7,054 nucleotides of DNA from Clostridium sp. CAG:967 (GTDB taxonomy: Bacteria > Cyanobacteriota > Vampirovibrionia > Gastranaerophilales > Gastranaerophilaceae): the NCBI GenBank assembly GCA_000433095.1, contig HF991482.1, positions 1 through 7,054 on the forward strand, read 5' to 3'. The first letter of the stretch is position 1; every line of letters starts with the position of its first letter. A program made the translations under genes and the position numbers. Shown here in pieces: positions 5,554 to 7,054 of the stretch. The notes beneath the pieces were generated by a model. That model saw only the letters and a program-made list of their open reading frames with translations, did no database searches and was not told where the DNA came from.

Positions 5554-5658
5554 GATTGGAAGTATGAAAGCGGCGCCATAACAGGCACTAATGTTGGAGA
5601 ACTTATAAAAGACTTTCCCGCAGGAAAACTCCCGCCATTAAGACGGGAGAAGGAATGA
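5554..5658 (+). pseudogene. Start-less coding remnant ending at TGA
   Basis: The frame from 5554 to TGA at 5656 reads 34 protein-like residues beginning D-W-K-Y-E-S-G-A-I-T-G-T-N-V-G and ending K-L-P-P-L-R-R-E-K-E. The open frame continues back only to 5506, through the terminator hairpin, and has no ATG, GTG or TTG. GC content here looks higher than in the neighbours. The natural codon pattern suggests the tail of a lost gene. A basic tail followed by a hairpin-rich end resembles the right end of IS200/IS605-type elements, but I see no diagnostic transposase motif. It may also be chance. Confidence 0.3.
5625..5649 (-). terminator. Probable terminator of the right-hand S74 gene
   Basis: On the minus strand, CTCCCG (5649-5644), a nine-base loop, CGGGAG (5634-5629), then TTTT (5628-5625). 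It lies about 55 bases after the stop codon of the gene at 5705. Confidence 0.6.
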
Positions 5659-5697
5659 AAGTATAAGCGTGCCGCTTAGCACAGCAGCTTATAGTTT
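5658..5697. other. Branched hairpin between the small gene and the S74 gene
   Basis: TATAAGC (5662-5668) pairs with GCTTATA (5687-5693), extended outward by three A-T pairs after one G-G mismatch. Directly inside is a second stem, GTGC (5669-5672) with GCAC (5679-5682), then an AGCA bulge. It could be a 3' structure of the minus-strand mRNA, a mobile-element end, or part of an RNA. No T run follows on either strand long enough to call a terminator. Confidence 0.45.
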
Positions 5698-5704
5698 TCG
5701 ATAT

Positions 5705-7054
5705 TTATTTAACTTTAGCTTCAAGAGCTCTAAGTCTTGCATCCAAATTTTTATTTTCTTCTTTTAAAATTTGGTTTTCTTTTTCCAGTGCAGTTATTCT
5801 TGTATCAAGTTCTTTGATTGCATTGATTACTGCATAGAACATATCTTCCATGCGGATACGTAAAAATCCGTCTTTGCCCTTGCTGACTGCATCAGGAAAG
5901 ATTTTTTGCAAATCCTGTGCAATTACACCGACATGAGGAGTTTTCTTTTTATCTTTTTTATATGTATAGTTAAATACTTTCAATTGTCGGATTTTATCAA
6001 GTCCTGAAAGATTTTCTTTGCCAACATATTTTAAACGTTTATCTGAGTCAAATATATTCCATTCTCTTACACCATCATCAAATTCTATTGCGTTATCAAT
6101 ATATTTTGTTTTCATACCAGCAAATCTGGGATCTCTACCACCGCTTTTCTTACGTGGCATTGTAATTAAGTCACCTCGAACAACAAGATCGGCATTTAAA
6201 ATTGCAATGGCTTTATCTCCCTTTTTATTTAACTCTAAAATGCCGTTTGTATCACTTTCCCACTTGTCATCAAATCGTTTAAAATGTCCTGCTGATCCTA
6301 TATAAATACTTTCTACAGAAGTATCGCTGCGTTGTTGTTCATCAACAGGTCCTGAATTTGCTCCGATACAGGTTTTGTTGCTGCCGGTTACACCATAACA
6401 AGCTTTATAACCTATAGCAGTATTGTTTGAACCTGTTTTATTTGTATCTAATGCTGAATACCCGAACGCTGAATTATAAGACCCTGTCTGATTGGCACTC
6501 ATTGCATTTGGACCTACTACTGTATTAGCAGTCCCTGTTGTGTTGGAAGGAAGGGTATAATTACCAACTGCTACATTTTGTGCACCTGTGGTATTCATTG
6601 CTAATGTTTCACGACCAAATGCTGTATTTTGTACACCGGTGGTGGTCGAATGCATTGAACGATATCCTACAGCTGTATTGTATGCATTCCATTCTCCGGT
6701 TGTAGATGACAAAGCTTTTTCTCCGATTGCAACACTACCTACATCAGCTTTTGCCTCAGAACCGATCGCTACGGAACCTTCACCGTTGGAGTTTGAATTA
6801 TAACCTAGAGCAATCGATTTTTTCGCACTGGCAGATGATAGAGTTCCTATAGCAACAGCATATTCCTCTGTACTGCGTGCACTTACACCAATACCTACAG
6901 AATAATCTTTAGTAGATTGTACGTTACCGCCTAAAGCAATACTTGATGAACCTGTTGCACGGGTACGGCTGTCCATTGATGAACCTATTCCTCCAGGAGC
7001 AATTGCAATTGCATTTGAACCTGTTGACAATGCATAACCGATTGCAACTGAACC
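5705..7054 (-). CDS. YadA-head-repeat, S74-chaperone surface protein; N-terminus outside window
   Basis: 449 residues of a trimeric surface or tail-fibre-like protein are visible; the frame is open to the right edge (G-S-V-A-I-G-Y-A precedes the TTG at 7030), so that TTG is not the start. Two repeat types follow. YadA-type S-x-A-I-G-x repeats cover about 7054-6720. Longer N-T-A-x-G-x-x-x-L-x-x-N-T-T-G repeats cover about 6690-6400. Then come a two-Cys neck (C-Y-G-V-T-G-S-N-K-T-C, 6368-6400), a linker, and a complete peptidase S74 domain. Its S-D-K-R-L-K has Ser at 6044-6046 and Lys at 6029-6031, spaced like the Ser-Lys pair of endosialidase chaperones, and P-H-V-G-V-I-A-Q-D-L follows. A C-terminal coiled coil (L-E-K-E-N-Q-I-L-K-E-E-N) ends the protein. 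In this family the domain drives trimer folding and then cuts itself off. It is paralogous to the left gene and runs in the same direction. Confidence 0.9.
   Translation of the reverse strand, partial: GSVAIGYALSTGSNAIAIAPGGIGSSMDSRTRATGSSSIALGGNVQSTKDYSVGIGVSARSTEEYAVAIGTLSSASAKKSIALGYNSNSNGEGSVAIGSEAKADVGSVAIGEKALSSTTGEWNAYNTAVGYRSMHSTTTGVQNTAFGRETLAMNTTGAQNVAVGNYTLPSNTTGTANTVVGPNAMSANQTGSYNSAFGYSALDTNKTGSNNTAIGYKACYGVTGSNKTCIGANSGPVDEQQRSDTSVESIYIGSAGHFKRFDDKWESDTNGILELNKKGDKAIAILNADLVVRGDLITMPRKKSGGRDPRFAGMKTKYIDNAIEFDDGVREWNIFDSDKRLKYVGKENLSGLDKIRQLKVFNYTYKKDKKKTPHVGVIAQDLQKIFPDAVSKGKDGFLRIRMEDMFYAVINAIKELDTRITALEKENQILKEENKNLDARLRALEAKVK
5935..6046 (-). repeat. Diverged direct repeat of the left gene's S74-coding segment
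   Basis: Bases 5935-6046 align with 1-112, same strand and frame. Both encode S-D-x-R-L-K-Y-V-G, G-L-x-K-I-R-x-L-K-V-F-N-Y-T and K-K-D-K-K-K-T-P. By eye roughly four in five bases match over the first 75. The repeat reflects gene duplication and could recombine. Confidence 0.65.

Noticed and set aside
5554..5600. Similarity of D-W-K-Y-E-S-G to P-W-K-Y-S-E-G in the left surface protein
   Set aside because: Only a few residues, on the opposite strand, with no flanking similarity; probably chance.
6018..6803. Plus-strand frames inside the right surface gene
   Set aside because: Antisense shadows of a well-supported coding frame with recognisable S74 and repeat motifs.
1..7054. CRISPR array, tRNA or rRNA gene
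   Set aside because: No regularly spaced repeats, no cloverleaf and no rRNA-like conserved stretch found by reading; the amino-acid repeats do not form regular DNA repeats.

Overview
This AT-rich window looks like a bacterial chromosome segment. Type IV prepilin-type signals fused to repeat-rich surface proteins, together with the low GC content, suggest an uncultured gut-type lineage such as Gastranaerophilales (Melainabacteria). That taxonomic guess comes from memory of protein style, not from a marker gene, and is only moderately supported.

Layout. Positions 1-1800 (minus) hold most of a large surface protein. It has a prepilin-like N-terminus, a long stretch of YadA-type head repeats, and the start of a peptidase S74 (intramolecular chaperone) domain that runs off the left edge. 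Its 5' coding region carries a run of ten G that puts the start codon out of frame with an otherwise open frame of about 580 codons. This is most simply a phase-variable gene caught in the OFF state. Positions 1957-3944 (plus) encode a small sensorless histidine kinase overlapping a receiver / degenerate-GGDEF / receiver protein. Positions 3941-4129 (minus) encode a 62-residue ribbon-helix-helix regulator, convergent with that operon. Positions 4275-4808 (plus) encode a membrane-anchored alpha-crystallin (Hsp20-like) protein. It is followed by a perfect palindrome that serves as a terminator and abuts the promoter of a stand-alone receiver protein (4850-5227). A 44-residue small protein (5334-5468) follows. 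Then comes a roughly 240-base stretch with several hairpins and a start-less coding remnant. From 5705 to the right edge (minus) lies a second repeat/S74 surface protein, a paralogue of the first, with its N-terminus outside the window.

How the parts relate. The two surface proteins share the C-terminal chaperone module and a two-cysteine neck motif. They probably form trimers exposed on the cell surface, the first possibly delivered by type IV pilus or type II-like machinery. Between them lies a signalling block: kinase, two response-regulator-type proteins, and a small DNA-binding protein. Nothing in the sequence proves that it controls the surface genes. Both plus-strand signalling units start with an extended -10 (TGNTATAAT) exactly six bases before the ATG and have no Shine-Dalgarno sequence, which predicts leaderless mRNAs. 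The other genes have ordinary -35/-10 promoters and/or ribosome binding sites.
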